From: Burkholderiales bacterium
GTDB taxonomy: Bacteria; Pseudomonadota; Gammaproteobacteria; Burkholderiales; Burkholderiaceae_F
Reading direction: 5' to 3'
Length of the DNA stretch: 40,144 bases
Assembly: GCA_020248785.1 (NCBI GenBank)
Contig: JADCGX010000005.1
Coordinates: forward strand, 1 to 40,144
The position numbers were made by a program, and so were the translations under genes. How positions within the stretch are numbered: position 1 is the first letter of the stretch; every line of letters starts with the position of its first letter. The notes under the pieces are model-generated. The model was not told where the DNA came from and searched no databases. It was given only the letters and a program-made list of their open reading frames with translations. This document shows positions 15,533-23,709 of this stretch, one piece after another.

Positions 15533-15564
15533 AGACGCTGGGTCCCCGCCTTCGCGGGGACGAC
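15533..15564. repeat. Dispersed GC-rich palindromic repeat, copy 2
   Basis: The same unit as at 14620-14651, in direct orientation: agacgctgggtccccgcct then tcgcggggac. It begins four bases after the MITE-like element. Confidence 0.8.
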
Positions 15565-15659
15565 GAAGAGCGGCCTGCTCTGCAGTCCGAGGCATCATTT
15601 TCGGTTGCTGAACCCTGAGCACATTGCCCGCGCAGTAGATCGGTCGACACGAGGTCCTT

Positions 15660-15839
15660 ATGAAGTTCATCGTAACCATTGACCGCGACGAGGACGGACG
15701 CTGGATTGCGGAGTGTCCTTCCATCCCGGGTTGCGTAAGCCAAGGCAGCAGTCGGGCTGAGGCGGTGGGCAATGTGCGCGAAGCGATCACGTTGTGTCTC
15801 GAAGTTCGGACTGAACGCGGTATGCCTTTGACAGTCTAG
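15660..15839 (+). CDS. HicB-like antitoxin, apparently orphan
   Basis: 59 residues from ATG 15660 to TAG 15837-15839. MKFIVTIDRDEDGRWIAECP, then SIPGCVSQGSSRAEAVGNVR and EAITLCLEVRTERG, is the compact HicB/UPF0150 fold: a hairpin of strands, a P-G-C turn, then an amphipathic helix. Normal partners are HicA mRNA interferases, about 60-80 residues with a G-S-H motif, encoded next door. I find no HicA-like frame on either side (the downstream DNA is repeats). The protein lacks the extra C-terminal DNA-binding domain of long HicBs. It could be a solitary antitoxin or a relic. Confidence 0.8.
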   Translation: MKFIVTIDRDEDGRWIAECPSIPGCVSQGSSRAEAVGNVREAITLCLEVRTERGMPLTV

Positions 15840-15880
15840 GAGTTTGTGGCCGCTTGCCGGTGACTGGCAGCCCTGACCGG

Positions 15881-15910
15881 CGTGGATCCCCGCTTCCGCG
15901 GGGATGACAC
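15881..15910. repeat. Dispersed GC-rich palindromic repeat, variant copy 3
   Basis: ggatccccgcttccgcgggg followed by atgacac: the same hairpin type (ccccgc/gcgggg) with a different flank from copies 1 and 2. Confidence 0.65.
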
Positions 15911-16042
15911 AAAGACTAGTCGCACGGCTTGCGGTTCACGTCGCCTTTGATCCCGCGGGCGGCTGTCGCGAAGACGACACGCAAGCGACGTGTTGGGGCT
16001 GACCTGGGTGGTCTGGCGCAAGGAAGCGGCTGCTTAGATTAG

Positions 16043-16089
16043 GCCCCGGCCGGAGCCTGCCCTCGAGTGCTTGAATCGGGGGCCGGGGC
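16043..16089. repeat. Inverted repeat in the accessory strip
   Basis: gccccggcc (16043-16051) and ggccggggc (16081-16089) are exact inverted repeats 29 bases apart. The rest of 15840-16133 holds no gene that I can support. Confidence 0.5.
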
Positions 16090-16133
16090 GACGGGCAGAT
16101 GCCGCCGCGGGGCGCTGAGCAAGCTCCGCCGCG

Positions 16134-16826
16134 CTACGCGACCGCCTCAGCCGTCGGATTGCAAAACTCCATCTTCACGCCCGCCAGCTCAATCAGATCC
16201 TTGTCCTTGAGCGGATGCGCGGCGGAGCCGAGGTTGGCGCCGTTGACGGTCGGGAACATCTCGCCTTCCACATGCGCGATGAAGTAGCCGGTGGGGCGGC
16301 GGGTGATGACGGCCACCTGGTGGCCGGGGCGGCCGATGGTTGTGAGCGCCTTCACGAGCGCCAGCTCGCGGCCGGCGTTGGCACCGGACATGATCTTGAT
16401 GACGGCCGCGCTGGCTTGTCCGCTGTCCGCCGCACCGCCGGGCTGGCGGACCTGGATCGTCGCCGGGCCCGGGCCGTAGAACTCGCGGCGCAAGGGCTGG
16501 CTGGTGTCGATGTCCACTTCGCTTTCCAGCGCGGTGCTGCCGTCGGTCAGGAAGCGCAGCCGGTACTTGCCGATTTCGATCGTGTCGCCGGGCTGCAGCA
16601 GGTGCTTCTTCACCGGCTGGCCGTTGACCGTGGTGCCGTTGGTCGAGCCCAGGTCCTCGAGGTAGAAGTCGTCGCCGGACTGGAAAATGACCGCGTGCTC
16701 GCCACTGACGGCGAGGTTGTCGATCACGACGTCGTTGTGGGAGCGACGGCCGACGGTGGTGCGCTCCTTGGAGAGGTTGACCTCCCGCAGGACCACTCCG
16801 TCAAGACTCAGCACTAGTCGAGACAT
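16134..16826 (-). CDS. Protein with two FHA domains
   Basis: 230 residues. The first FHA domain (about residues 5-95) has TVGRRSHNDVVIDNLAVSGE, then HAVIF and DLGSTNGTTVNG, containing the Arg, Ser-x-x-His and Ser-Thr-Asn-Gly positions that read phosphothreonine. The second (about 140-225) is degenerate: TTIGRPGHQVAVITRRPTGY and TVNGANLG keep the fold but lack the S-x-x-H and STNG cluster. A linker of about 40 residues joins them. It lies downstream of a PP2C phosphatase, a pairing seen in Ser/Thr phosphorylation modules. No eukaryotic-type kinase is in the window. It is probably a cytoplasmic adaptor. Confidence 0.88.
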   Translation of the reverse strand: MSRLVLSLDGVVLREVNLSKERTTVGRRSHNDVVIDNLAVSGEHAVIFQSGDDFYLEDLGSTNGTTVNGQPVKKHLLQPGDTIEIGKYRLRFLTDGSTALESEVDIDTSQPLRREFYGPGPATIQVRQPGGAADSGQASAAVIKIMSGANAGRELALVKALTTIGRPGHQVAVITRRPTGYFIAHVEGEMFPTVNGANLGSAAHPLKDKDLIELAGVKMEFCNPTAEAVA

Positions 16827-16999
16827 AGATTGCGTCGCCCTCGTTATCGATCAGGCCCGCACGCGCGTCGCGCAGATCAGGCCGCCAGGGCCGCCGGCTT
16901 GACTGCCGTTGCTCCTGCCCACAAAAGCGCGCCGATTCTGCCAGCGCCAACAGGGCTTTGTCACTTTGCCGCAGTTTCGGCTCATTTGATCGCACCAAA

Positions 17000-17794
17000 T
17001 CAACTGGCCGCCTGGGCCGCTGGCACATCGACGGCCGACTGGGCCTCCATCACGCGCACCAGGATGACCGAGGTGTTGTCGCGGCCGCCGGCCTCGTTGG
17101 CCATGTCGACCAGGCGGCGGGCGGTGTCCGGCAGGTCGGGCAGGCAGGCGTTCATCAGGCCGGCGATCTCGAACGGGCCCACCATTTCAGTCAGGCCGTC
17201 CGAACAGAGCAACAGCACGTCGCCCGAGGCGACGTCGTAGTCGTGCACCTCGGGCTCGATGTCAGCGCCGGCGCCCAGCGCCCGCGTCACCAGGTTCTTG
17301 GCCGGCAGCAGGCGCACTTCGTCCTCGGTGACCATGCCAGCGTCGAGCAGCTCCTGGCTGAAGGAGTGATCGCGGGTCAGCTGCTCCAGTTCGCCGCCGC
17401 GCATGCGATACAGACGCGAGTCGCCGGTGTGCGCCACCCACAGCCGATCGCCCAGCAGCCAGCCGACCACCAGCGTCGTGGCCATGCCCTCGAACGCGGT
17501 GCTGTTCAGCGCCGCGCGGAAAATGGACTGGTTCACGTCGACCAGCGCCTCGATCAGCGCGCGGCGCGGATCGAACGGCACGCCGGCCTCCTGCGCCTCA
17601 TGCAGGGCGCGGGTGAGCTCGGCCAGCAACGTGCTCACCGCCATGGTGCTGGCGATCTCACCGGCGTTGTAGCCGCCCAGGCCGTCGGCCAGCAGGAACA
17701 GGCCCACGTCGGGATCAGCCCCCACGGCGTCCTCGTTCAAGGGACGCACAAGACCCGGATGGGTCTTGACCGCGAAGTCGACGACGAAGTTCAT
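17000..17794 (-). CDS. PP2C-family serine/threonine phosphatase
   Basis: 264 residues from ATG 17794. Metal-binding motifs are in order: HPGLVRPLNEDAVGA near residue 11, LLADGLGGYNAGEIAS near 34, TTLVVGWLL and AHTGDSRLYRMRGG near 115, LLLCSDGLTEMV near 190 and GGRDNTSVILVRV near 235. The two Asp of DGLGG and DN of GRDN coordinate Mg/Mn. These stand-alone bacterial PP2Cs remove phosphate from Ser/Thr of proteins in FHA/kinase circuits and type VI secretion. The FHA gene follows after 173 bases on the same strand. The start is chosen to give the usual family N-terminus; no strong Shine-Dalgarno is seen. Confidence 0.93.
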   Translation of the reverse strand: MNFVVDFAVKTHPGLVRPLNEDAVGADPDVGLFLLADGLGGYNAGEIASTMAVSTLLAELTRALHEAQEAGVPFDPRRALIEALVDVNQSIFRAALNSTAFEGMATTLVVGWLLGDRLWVAHTGDSRLYRMRGGELEQLTRDHSFSQELLDAGMVTEDEVRLLPAKNLVTRALGAGADIEPEVHDYDVASGDVLLLCSDGLTEMVGPFEIAGLMNACLPDLPDTARRLVDMANEAGGRDNTSVILVRVMEAQSAVDVPAAQAAS

Positions 17795-17870
17795 GCGAAG
17801 TTGGGACAGGCAGGATCGGCCCGGTCGAATGCGCCGGGGGCCGCCACCATACCGTAGAAGCGCCGGTCCA

Positions 17871-18599
17871 TCACGCCCCGTCGTTCGCACCGGTGTCGGC
17901 GGGCACGCGACGCCGTTCGACCATCTTGGCGATCACCACGACCAGCACCGCCCCGGCCACGCAGGCGGCGTAGTAGACGGTCTTGTCCTGCGGCACGTGC
18001 CCCACCAGCAGCTTGTCGCCGACGATCAGCCCGCCGGCGATCCAGCCCAGCAGCGCGCCGCCCATCAGCACGATGATCGGAAAGCGGTCGAGCAGCTTGA
18101 GGATGATCTGGCTGCCGAAGATGATGAAAGGCACGCTCACCAGCAGGCCGAAGATGATGAGGCCGGTGCGATGCGAGGGATCGGCCTGCTCGGCCGCGCC
18201 GGCAATGGCGATCACGTTGTCGACCGACATCACGAAGTCCGCGACGATGATCGTCTTGATCGCCGCCCACAGCTTGTCGCTGGATTGCAGGTTGGCGTGA
18301 CCGTCGTCTTCGGGCGGAGCGATGAGCTTGACGCCGATCCAGATCAGCAGCACGCCGCCGATCAGCTTGAGCGCGGGCACGTTCAGAAGCGCCACGGCAA
18401 ACGAGATGAGGATCACGCGCAGCACGATCGCGCCGGCCGCGCCCCAGAAAATGCCCAGGCGCCGGTGCTTGGGCGGCAGGTTGCGGCACGCCAGCGCGAT
18501 GACCACCGCGTTGTCGCCACCGAGCAGGATGTCGATCAGGATGATCTGACCGATCGCGGCCCAATCGAGCGTGGCGAACCAGGCAAGGACAGCGTCCAC
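17871..18599 (-). CDS. TerC-family integral membrane protein
   Basis: 242 residues from GTG 18599, chosen because GGGAGGAGC lies six bases upstream (18606-18614). Seven hydrophobic helices are visible. Conserved acidic residues of the family appear in ILIDILLGGDNAVVIALACR near residue 20 and IIVADFVMSVDNVIAIAGAA near 120; these two G/S-x-D-N motifs face each other in the membrane and are thought to handle metal ions such as Mn2+ or tellurite-related species. A charged loop (PPEDDGHANLQ) separates the halves. It follows sucD by 122 bases with a hairpin between. Confidence 0.9.
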   Translation of the reverse strand: MDAVLAWFATLDWAAIGQIILIDILLGGDNAVVIALACRNLPPKHRRLGIFWGAAGAIVLRVILISFAVALLNVPALKLIGGVLLIWIGVKLIAPPEDDGHANLQSSDKLWAAIKTIIVADFVMSVDNVIAIAGAAEQADPSHRTGLIIFGLLVSVPFIIFGSQIILKLLDRFPIIVLMGGALLGWIAGGLIVGDKLLVGHVPQDKTVYYAACVAGAVLVVVIAKMVERRRVPADTGANDGA

Positions 18600-18605
18600 C
18601 GTCGT

Positions 18606-18614
18606 GCTCCTCCC
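18606..18614 (-). promoter_or_regulatory. Ribosome binding site deciding the GTG start of terC
   Basis: GGGAGGAGC on the minus strand, with six bases to GTG 18597-18599. It rules out longer in-frame starts upstream, which would give an Arg-rich leader. Confidence 0.75.
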
Positions 18615-18653
18615 GTTGCGTGCTCTTGTTCTCCGGCTCCGGTGGGGCCGTGC

Positions 18654-18675
18654 GGGCCGCGTCGCCACGCGGCCC
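18654..18675. terminator. GC hairpin between sucD and terC
   Basis: gggccgcgt-cgcc-acgcggccc forms a perfect 9-bp stem with a four-base loop, 47 bases after the sucD stop codon. No T-tract follows on either strand, so it may stabilise mRNA or attenuate rather than terminate. Confidence 0.5.
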
Positions 18676-18721
18676 TGTGTTGACCAAAGCAGCCGCGCGC
18701 AGCCTGTGCTGCGCAACGCGC

Positions 18722-19603
18722 CTACAAGACCGACTTCAGCAGCGTGCCCAGCTCCGACGGGTTCTTGGTGGTGCGGATGCCGCAGGCCTCCATGACCGCC
18801 AGCTTCTCCTGGGCCGTGCCCTTGCCGCCCGAGATGATCGCGCCCGCATGGCCCATGCGCTTGCCCGGCGGCGCGGTCACGCCGGCGATGAAGCCCACGA
18901 TCGGCTTCTTCATGTGTTCCTTGGCCCAGTGCGCGGCAACCTCTTCATCGCCGCCGCCAATCTCGCCGATCATCACGACCGCATCGGTCTCGGGGTCCTC
19001 ATTGAAGAGCTTGAGCACATCGATGTGCTTCAGGCCATTGACCGGGTCACCGCCGATGCCCACCGCGCTCGACTGGCCGAGCCCCAGCTCGGTGAGTTGG
19101 CCGACCGCCTCGTAGGTGAGCGTGCCGGAGCGCGACACGACGCCGATGCGGCCCTTGCGATGGATGTGCCCAGGCATGATGCCGATCTTGATCTCCTCGG
19201 GCGTGATGACGCCCGGGCAGTTGGGGCCGACCAGGATCGTCTTGCGGCTCTCCTTGCGCATGCGGTCGCGCACCTCGATCATGTCGCGCACCGGGATGCC
19301 CTCGGTGATGCAGATGACGAGGTCGAGGTCGGCCTCCACCGCCTCCCAGATCGCCGCGGCCGCGCCCGGCGGTGGCACGTAGATCACGCTGGCGTTCACA
19401 CCCTGCTTGTCCTTGGCTTCCTTGACCGAGGCATAGATCGGAATGCCTTCAAAGTCCTCGCCCGCCTTCTTGGGGTTCACGCCGGCGACGAAGCAGTTCT
19501 TGCCATTGGCGTAGTCGCGGCACATGCGGGTGTGAAACTGCCCGGTCTTGCCGGTGATGCCCTGCGTGACCACGCGGGTGTTCTTGTTGATCAGGATGCT
19601 CAT
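18722..19603 (-). CDS. sucD: Succinyl-CoA synthetase (succinate-CoA ligase), alpha subunit
   Basis: 293 residues, the normal family length. [20 protein letters not shown] is the CoA-binding Rossmann start, [11 protein letters not shown] follows, and [12 protein letters not shown] and [13 protein letters not shown] are typical. The phosphorylated active-site His lies in [15 protein letters not shown] near residue 250. With SucC it converts succinyl-CoA, phosphate and NDP to succinate, CoA and NTP in the TCA cycle. In most genomes sucC and sucD abut or overlap; here they are 417 bases apart because a repeat-boxed GIY-YIG gene sits between them. Confidence 0.97.
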   Translation of the reverse strand: MSILINKNTRVVTQGITGKTGQFHTRMCRDYANGKNCFVAGVNPKKAGEDFEGIPIYASVKEAKDKQGVNASVIYVPPPGAAAAIWEAVEADLDLVICITEGIPVRDMIEVRDRMRKESRKTILVGPNCPGVITPEEIKIGIMPGHIHRKGRIGVVSRSGTLTYEAVGQLTELGLGQSSAVGIGGDPVNGLKHIDVLKLFNEDPETDAVVMIGEIGGGDEEVAAHWAKEHMKKPIVGFIAGVTAPPGKRMGHAGAIISGGKGTAQEKLAVMEACGIRTTKNPSELGTLLKSVL

Positions 19604-19651
19604 GGTGTGTCCCTCTGCCTCGTTCTGTCTCGCGCAACGGCGCCGAATCGC

Positions 19652-19679
19652 CGTCGCCCCGGCGCAGGCCGGGGCCCAA
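19652..19679. repeat. Left 28-nt inverted repeat boxing the GIY-YIG gene
   Basis: It contains gccccggcgcaggccggggc and is itself palindromic. The exact reverse complement of all 28 bases is at 19985-20012. Confidence 0.9.
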
Positions 19680-19685
19680 TTTGTT

Positions 19686-19979
19686 CTACCGGGCGATGCT
19701 CTCGAAAAGGTCATCCCAGCTGGGGTTCATCGCCTGGATCAAGTTCACTTTCCAATCTCGATGCCAGCGCTTGATCCGCTTGTCGCGTGCGATCGCTTCC
19801 AGCATCGATTCGTGTCTCTCGTACCAAACCAGCGTCTTCAGTCCGTGTTCCTTGGTGAACCCGTCCGCCAGGCCCTCTCGGTGTTGCCACACGCGCTTGA
19901 CCAGATCGCTCGTCACGCCCGTGTACAGCGTGCCGTAGGGCTTGTTGGTCATGATGTAGACGTAGGCAGCTTCGATCAC
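19686..19979 (-). CDS. Small GIY-YIG nuclease-family protein
   Basis: 97 residues starting at a GTG (19979). [20 protein letters not shown] carries the paired 'GIY' (here GTLY) and 'YIG' (here YTG) strands. [10 protein letters not shown] supplies the conserved Arg and His positions, [16 protein letters not shown] the next strand with Glu, and [16 protein letters not shown] the basic helix; the rest, up to NPSWDDLFE, matches the single-domain URI/YhbQ-like branch. The fold is that of homing endonucleases and UvrC, so DNA cleavage is plausible, but the role of these stand-alone proteins is unsettled. The coding sequence ends 6 bases from one 28-nt repeat and starts 5 bases from its inverted copy. 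Confidence 0.92.
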   Translation of the reverse strand: MIEAAYVYIMTNKPYGTLYTGVTSDLVKRVWQHREGLADGFTKEHGLKTLVWYERHESMLEAIARDKRIKRWHRDWKVNLIQAMNPSWDDLFESIAR

Positions 19980-19984
19980 CGAAC

Positions 19985-20012
19985 TTGGGCCCCGGCCTGC
20001 GCCGGGGCGACG
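19985..20012. repeat. Right 28-nt inverted repeat boxing the GIY-YIG gene
   Basis: Exact reverse complement of 19652-19679. It lies 8 bases beyond the sucC stop codon and 5 bases upstream of the GIY-YIG start. Confidence 0.9.
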
Positions 20013-20020
20013 ACTCTGAT

Positions 20021-21184
20021 CTACCCCCGCGCCGCCGCCACCACCTTCTGCGCCGCCTCGGCCATCGTGTCCGCACTGATGATCGGCAGGCCCGACTCGC
20101 GCAGCATCTTCTTGCCCAGTTCCTCGTTGGTGCCCTTCATGCGCACCACCAGCGGCACCTTCAGGCCCACCGCCTTGCTGGCGACGATCACGCCCTCGGC
20201 GATGACGTCGCAGCGCATGATGCCGCCGAAGATGTTCACGAGGATCGCCTCGAGCTTCGGGTTGCGCAGCATGATCTTGAAGGCCTCGGTCACCTTCTCG
20301 GTCGTGGCGCCGCCGCCGACATCGAGAAAATTGGCCGGCTCGCCACCGAAAAGCTTGATGGTGTCCATCGTGGCCATGGCGAGGCCAGCGCCATTGACGA
20401 GGCAGCCGATGTTGCCGTCGAGCTGGATGTAAGACAGATCGAACTTGCTGGCCTCGATCTCGGCGGGGTCTTCCTCGTCGAGGTCGCGCAGCGCGACGAT
20501 CTCAGGATGCCGGTACAGCGCGTTGGAGTCGAAGTTCATCTTGGCGTCGAGCGCGATCACCTCGCCCTTGCCGGTGAGGATGAGCGGGTTGATCTCCGCG
20601 AGCGACGCGTCGGTCTCCCGGAACGCCTTGTACAGCGCCTGGAACACGGCACGCGCCTGCGGCACGCTGGCTGCGGGGATGCCGATCTTGACGGCAACGT
20701 CATCGGCCTCGCGGTCGGTCAGCCCGTGCGACGGATCGATGAACACCTTGTGGATCTTCTCGGGCGTGTGCGCGGCGACCTCTTCGATGTCCATGCCGCC
20801 TTCGCTCGAGGCCATGAGCACCACGCGCTGCGTGGCGCGGTCGACCACCATGCCGACATAGAGCTCGGTCTTGATGTCCGCGCCCTCTTCAATCAGCAAC
20901 CGCCGCACTTTCTGGCCATCGGGGCCGGTTTGGTGCGTCTTGAGCATCATGCCGAGGATCGAGGACGCATGCGCCCTGACCTCGTCCATGCTGCGCGCGA
21001 GCTTCACGCCACCGCCCTTGCCGCGGCCACCGGCGTGGATCTGCGCCTTCACGACCCACAGCGGGCCGCCGAGTGTCTTGGCAGCGTCCATTGCCTCATC
21101 CACCGAGAAGCACGGGATGTTGCGCGGCACGCGCACGCCGTACTTCTTGAGGATCTCCTTGCCCTGGTACTCGTGGATCTTCAT
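20021..21184 (-). CDS. sucC: Succinyl-CoA synthetase (succinate-CoA ligase), beta subunit
   Basis: 387 residues, the usual length. [17 protein letters not shown] is the ATP-grasp N-terminus. [20 protein letters not shown] is the nucleotide-binding loop, [11 protein letters not shown] and [13 protein letters not shown] are the metal and phosphate site, and [13 protein letters not shown] with [16 protein letters not shown] belongs to the C-terminal CoA-ligase domain. It pairs with SucD in the TCA cycle. Its ATG overlaps the stop of the DUF2889 gene (ATGA), so translation of the two is probably coupled. Confidence 0.97.
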   Translation of the reverse strand: MKIHEYQGKEILKKYGVRVPRNIPCFSVDEAMDAAKTLGGPLWVVKAQIHAGGRGKGGGVKLARSMDEVRAHASSILGMMLKTHQTGPDGQKVRRLLIEEGADIKTELYVGMVVDRATQRVVLMASSEGGMDIEEVAAHTPEKIHKVFIDPSHGLTDREADDVAVKIGIPAASVPQARAVFQALYKAFRETDASLAEINPLILTGKGEVIALDAKMNFDSNALYRHPEIVALRDLDEEDPAEIEASKFDLSYIQLDGNIGCLVNGAGLAMATMDTIKLFGGEPANFLDVGGGATTEKVTEAFKIMLRNPKLEAILVNIFGGIMRCDVIAEGVIVASKAVGLKVPLVVRMKGTNEELGKKMLRESGLPIISADTMAEAAQKVVAAARG

Positions 21185-21801
21185 GGTGTGTCCACCTGGC
21201 TCTGTTGATTGTCCTGGGTTGCTGCGCTGGGAGCGGCGCTCGGGCGGTACCAGCGCGGATAGAACTGCCTCACGGCCTCGCTGTCGCTGCGCAGCGCGTG
21301 GCAGCGATCGATCTGGAAGGGCTTGCGCTCCGGCTCGCCCGGCTCGGCAGGCTCATGCGCCTGCGAGGCGTCGCGCGTCTTGAACACTTCGCCGGCGAAG
21401 GCCTGGATCGCGGCAGTAGGCAGCACTCCGGCCAACTCGGTGATGTGGGTGCAGCCACGCGGGCCGCCGAGGCGCTCATTGAGCAGGCGGCGAAAGTCCT
21501 GCTTGAGATTGAGGCCGACGAGCTTGCGATAGTCGGGGCCAATGGTGTCGCAGTGGCCGGGATACGGCACCCACGCGGACGACGCTGCGGCGTCAACGAT
21601 GTTCAGCTGCGTGTCGATGGTCAATGTCAGGCGCATCTCGTGCACGGGATCGCCCGCCGTGCGAAGCCCGGTGGCCAACGGAAAGTCGCGCGCCTTGGTG
21701 TCGATCAGCTCGGCCTCGAGGTCCCAGAGGCCATCGTCGCGCGCAAATGCTTCCACGCGGACTGAGCGTGTGTGCACGTGGCGACGGCCGGGGGATGACA
21801 T
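21181..21801 (-). CDS. DUF2889 family protein
   Basis: About 206 residues from ATG 21801. [20 protein letters not shown] begins the domain, followed by [31 protein letters not shown] and [20 protein letters not shown], which I recognise as DUF2889. The biochemical role is unknown to me. In Burkholderiales it sits between recX and sucC, and here its stop codon overlaps the sucC start, so it belongs to the suc transcript. The recX terminator at 21811-21845 lies just before its start, so a promoter must lie in or near the 175 bases downstream of recX. The exact start is uncertain, as no clear Shine-Dalgarno is present. Confidence 0.85.
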   Translation of the reverse strand: MSSPGRRHVHTRSVRVEAFARDDGLWDLEAELIDTKARDFPLATGLRTAGDPVHEMRLTLTIDTQLNIVDAAASSAWVPYPGHCDTIGPDYRKLVGLNLKQDFRRLLNERLGGPRGCTHITELAGVLPTAAIQAFAGEVFKTRDASQAHEPAEPGEPERKPFQIDRCHALRSDSEAVRQFYPRWYRPSAAPSAATQDNQQSQVDTP

Positions 21802-21810
21802 CGAAGGCGG

Positions 21811-21845
21811 CAAAAAAAAGACCGGGCGGTCGCGCGGTGCCCGGC
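21811..21845 (-). terminator. Rho-independent terminator of recAX
   Basis: On the minus strand gccgggc...gcccggt is followed by a run of eight T (complement of 21812-21819). It ends the recA-recX transcript just upstream of the DUF2889 gene. Confidence 0.8.
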
Positions 21846-21975
21846 TCGAAGCGATGGTAGCACCGGGGGGATGCGTTGCCAGGCGGAACCATCGCGCCCA
21901 GCACCGCCCTACTACGCGGATAGCCAGCACAACGCGCGTCGCGCGCCGCCTGGTCAGATTGCGGCGAGCCAGGCC

Positions 21976-22521
21976 CTACGTGTCCGCGTCACCACCCCGG
22001 ACCACCTTCACGATCACGTCGGTACTGAACCCGCGCTGCGCGAGAAAGCGCATCTGCCGGGCGCGCTCGGAGGCATCAGAGGCAGCGGTGCCGAAACGGC
22101 GTTGCCACAGGGCCCGCGCTCTTGCCAGCTCGGTGTGCTTGAGCTCATCGACGGCACAACGCACCAGCTGGTCGTCAAGCTGGTGGGCCTTGAGCTCCTG
22201 CTTGATGCGGGCAGCCCCAAAACGCTCGCCGCGGCTGCGCTTGACCACCTCGACGAAGCGCTCGTCGGACAGCAGCTTCTTGGCTTGCAGCTCATCGAGC
22301 AGCCGGTCGACCTCAGCGGCATCCTCCCCATAGGGGGCGAGCTTGCGCCGCAGCTCGGCGCGGCTGTGCTCGCGCCGCGCCAGATGCGACACCGCCCGCG
22401 TCAGCAGGGACTTCTGCGGACGCGGGCGCTCAGAGAGGTGTTCAGAGACGCGCTCGGAGGTGCGCCGGGAGGGGCGCTTGCCGGGCCCCTTGTCGGAGCG
22501 GTCGGCGGTGTCGTCGTCCAC
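21976..22521 (-). CDS. recX: Regulatory protein RecX
   Basis: 181 residues. After a basic, disordered leader of about 38 residues, SLLTRAVSHLARREHSRAEL and RRKLAPYG form the first three-helix repeat. LLDELQAKKLLSDERFVEVV and RGERFGAARIKQELKAHQLD form the second, and RQMRFLAQRGFSTDVI the third. RecX binds the RecA filament and limits its activity. It follows recA by 45 bases, and the pair ends in a rho-independent terminator. Confidence 0.94.
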   Translation of the reverse strand: MDDDTADRSDKGPGKRPSRRTSERVSEHLSERPRPQKSLLTRAVSHLARREHSRAELRRKLAPYGEDAAEVDRLLDELQAKKLLSDERFVEVVKRSRGERFGAARIKQELKAHQLDDQLVRCAVDELKHTELARARALWQRRFGTAASDASERARQMRFLAQRGFSTDVIVKVVRGGDADT

Positions 22522-22566
22522 CGAGACGGATCGCGCGGTGCTGCTCGGCGGCGCCGATCCGCAGCA

Positions 22567-23616
22567 CTACTCGGCCGCGGTCGCGCCACGGGTGGCCACC
22601 CCGAGCTTCTCGCGAACCTTATTCTCGATCTCCAGGGCGACTTCCGGATGCTCGCGCAGGTACTCGCGCGCGTTGTCCTTGCCCTGGCCAATACGGTCGC
22701 CGTTGTAGCTGTACCAGGCGCCCGACTTCTCGACGATGTTGTGCGTCGAGCCGAGATCGATCACTTCACCCTCGCGCGAGATGCCCTCGCCATACAGGAT
22801 GTCGAACTCGGCCTGCTTGAACGGCGGCGCGACCTTGTTCTTGACGACCTTGACCTTGGTCTCGGAGCCGATGACTTCTTCGCCCTTCTTGATCGAGCCG
22901 ACGCGACGGATGTCGAGACGGACCGACGCATAGAACTTGAGCGCGTTGCCGCCGGTCGTGGTCTCGGGGTTGCCGAACATCACGCCGATCTTCATCCGGA
23001 TCTGGTTGATGAAGATGACCAGGCAGTTGGTGCGCTTGATGGTGCCCGTGAGCTTGCGCAGGGCCTGGCTCATCAGGCGCGCCTGCAGGCCGGGCAGCGA
23101 GTCGCCCATCTCGCCTTCGATCTCTGCCTTGGGGGTGAGAGCCGCGACCGAGTCGATCACGATGAGGTCCACCGAACCCGAGCGCACCAGCGCGTCGGCG
23201 ATCTCGAGCGCCTGCTCGCCGGTGTCGGGCTGCGACACCAGCAGCTCCTGCAGATTGACGCCCAGCTTTTGCGCGTACTGGATGTCCAGCGCATGTTCGG
23301 CGTCGATGAAGGCGCAGGTGCCGCCGATCTTCTGCATCTCGGCAATCACCTGCAGCGTGAGGGTGGTCTTGCCGGAAGACTCCGGCCCGTAGACCTCGAC
23401 CACGCGGCCACGCGGCAGGCCGCCGACGCCGAGCGCGATATCGAGGCCCAGCGAGCCGGTGGACACGACCTGGATGTCCTCGGCGACTTCGCCGTCGGCC
23501 AGGCGCATGACCGAGCCCTTGCCGAACTGCTTCTCGATCTGCGCCAGCGCCGCTGCCAGGGCCTTTTGCCGCTCTTTGCTGTCTGCCAACTGCATGCTCC
23601 GTCCGTCGTCCATCAT
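22567..23616 (-). CDS. recA: Recombinase RecA
   Basis: 349 residues from the first of two adjacent ATGs (23616, 23613); GGAGGC at 23618-23623 is better spaced for the second. [20 protein letters not shown] is the N-terminal helix. Walker A is GPESSGKTT near residue 75, Walker [11 protein letters not shown] near 150, and loop L2 has [20 protein letters not shown] followed by [17 protein letters not shown]. RecA forms filaments on single-stranded DNA for strand exchange and triggers LexA self-cleavage. A perfect CTGT-N8-ACAG box lies 63 bases upstream, so SOS control is expected. recX follows. Confidence 0.98.
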   Translation of the reverse strand: MMDDGRSMQLADSKERQKALAAALAQIEKQFGKGSVMRLADGEVAEDIQVVSTGSLGLDIALGVGGLPRGRVVEVYGPESSGKTTLTLQVIAEMQKIGGTCAFIDAEHALDIQYAQKLGVNLQELLVSQPDTGEQALEIADALVRSGSVDLIVIDSVAALTPKAEIEGEMGDSLPGLQARLMSQALRKLTGTIKRTNCLVIFINQIRMKIGVMFGNPETTTGGNALKFYASVRLDIRRVGSIKKGEEVIGSETKVKVVKNKVAPPFKQAEFDILYGEGISREGEVIDLGSTHNIVEKSGAWYSYNGDRIGQGKDNAREYLREHPEVALEIENKVREKLGVATRGATAAE

Positions 23617-23678
23617 CGCCTCCGCGCCAGTTGCTACCCGGGGCCGCCAGGCGCTGCTGTTCGAGCGCTGTACGGCTA

Positions 23679-23694
23679 CTGTCAATCTCTACAG
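23679..23694 (-). promoter_or_regulatory. LexA (SOS) box of recA
   Basis: CTGTCAATCTCTACAG fits CTGT-N8-ACAG exactly. A second palindrome, CTACAGTG-N5-CACTGTAG (23689-23709), overlaps it. On the minus strand a TTGACA lies within this region as a possible -35 element. Confidence 0.85.
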
Positions 23695-23709
23695 TGTCAG
23701 GCACTGTAG

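Noticed and set aside
18600-18720. A yybP-ykoY manganese riboswitch upstream of terC
   Set aside because: TerC-type genes can have one, but the expected conserved loops are not recognisable in this short leader, only a simple GC hairpin.
19985-21208. A plus-strand open frame of 407 codons opposite sucC
   Set aside because: It is a shadow of sucC, which has full length and all motifs.
21871-23709. A plus-strand open frame of 612 codons across recX and recA
   Set aside because: It lies antisense to two unmistakable genes. High GC at third positions removes stops on the opposite strand.
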